A stretch of 6,162 bases of DNA, from NCBI GenBank assembly GCA_003222835.1, contig QHXE01000077.1, positions 1 through 6,162 of the forward strand, given 5' to 3'. Shown here piece after piece: positions 6,161-6,162 of the stretch. Numbering within the stretch: the stretch's first letter is position 1; the number at the start of each line of letters is the position of its first letter. This DNA comes from Acidobacteriota bacterium. GTDB taxonomy: Bacteria > Acidobacteriota > Blastocatellia > Pyrinomonadales > Pyrinomonadaceae. The translations under genes and the position numbers were made by a program. The notes beneath the pieces were generated by a model. It did not search any database, was not told the DNA's origin, and saw only the letters and a list, made by a program, of their open reading frames with translations.

Positions 6161-6162
6161 AT

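Overview
The window reads as a stretch of chromosome from a bacterium of moderate GC content, most likely an acidobacterium (Blastocatellia-like). That is an inference from the style of the HflX, M50 protease and ScpA proteins, the row M50 protease–trpS–scpA–scpB, and palindromic repeats in the gaps between genes. No ribosomal RNA or other firm taxonomic marker is present. Nothing indicates a phage, plasmid, CRISPR array or defence island; the genes are housekeeping-like.

Layout. Positions 1-1493 (minus strand) hold the GTPase gene hflX, open to the left edge and lacking its last part. Positions 1494-1759 are the gap between two divergent genes and carry a 140-base composite palindromic element (1549-1688). 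From 1760 all genes are on the plus strand: an IPT/TIG-like plus six-bladed beta-propeller protein (1760-2788), a site-2-type M50 membrane metalloprotease (2842-3525), tryptophanyl-tRNA synthetase trpS (3536-4531), a 165-base inverted-repeat structure (4536-4700), scpA in two frames (4720-5160 and about 5159-5479), a 39-base gap containing a piece of the same repeat seen at 1560, and scpB (5519-6139).

How the genes fit together. The protease and trpS are 10 bases apart and probably cotranscribed, perhaps from a promoter at 2792-2820. ScpA and ScpB are the kleisin and its winged-helix partner of the SMC-ScpAB chromosome condensation complex. HflX acts on ribosomes; the propeller protein has no assigned role.

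The main anomaly is scpA. Its reading frame stops at 5158-5160 and homology resumes at once in the +1 frame. About 20-25 linker residues also appear to be missing compared with typical family members. A real deletion or an assembly error explains this best, although the CTC-TGA junction has a geometry like the prfB +1 frameshift site. The second theme is the repeats: an 18-base sequence is shared between the hflX upstream element and the scpB leader, and a separate GGGAGAGGG palindrome pair flanks the trpS-scpA gap. I found no clearly new biological system.
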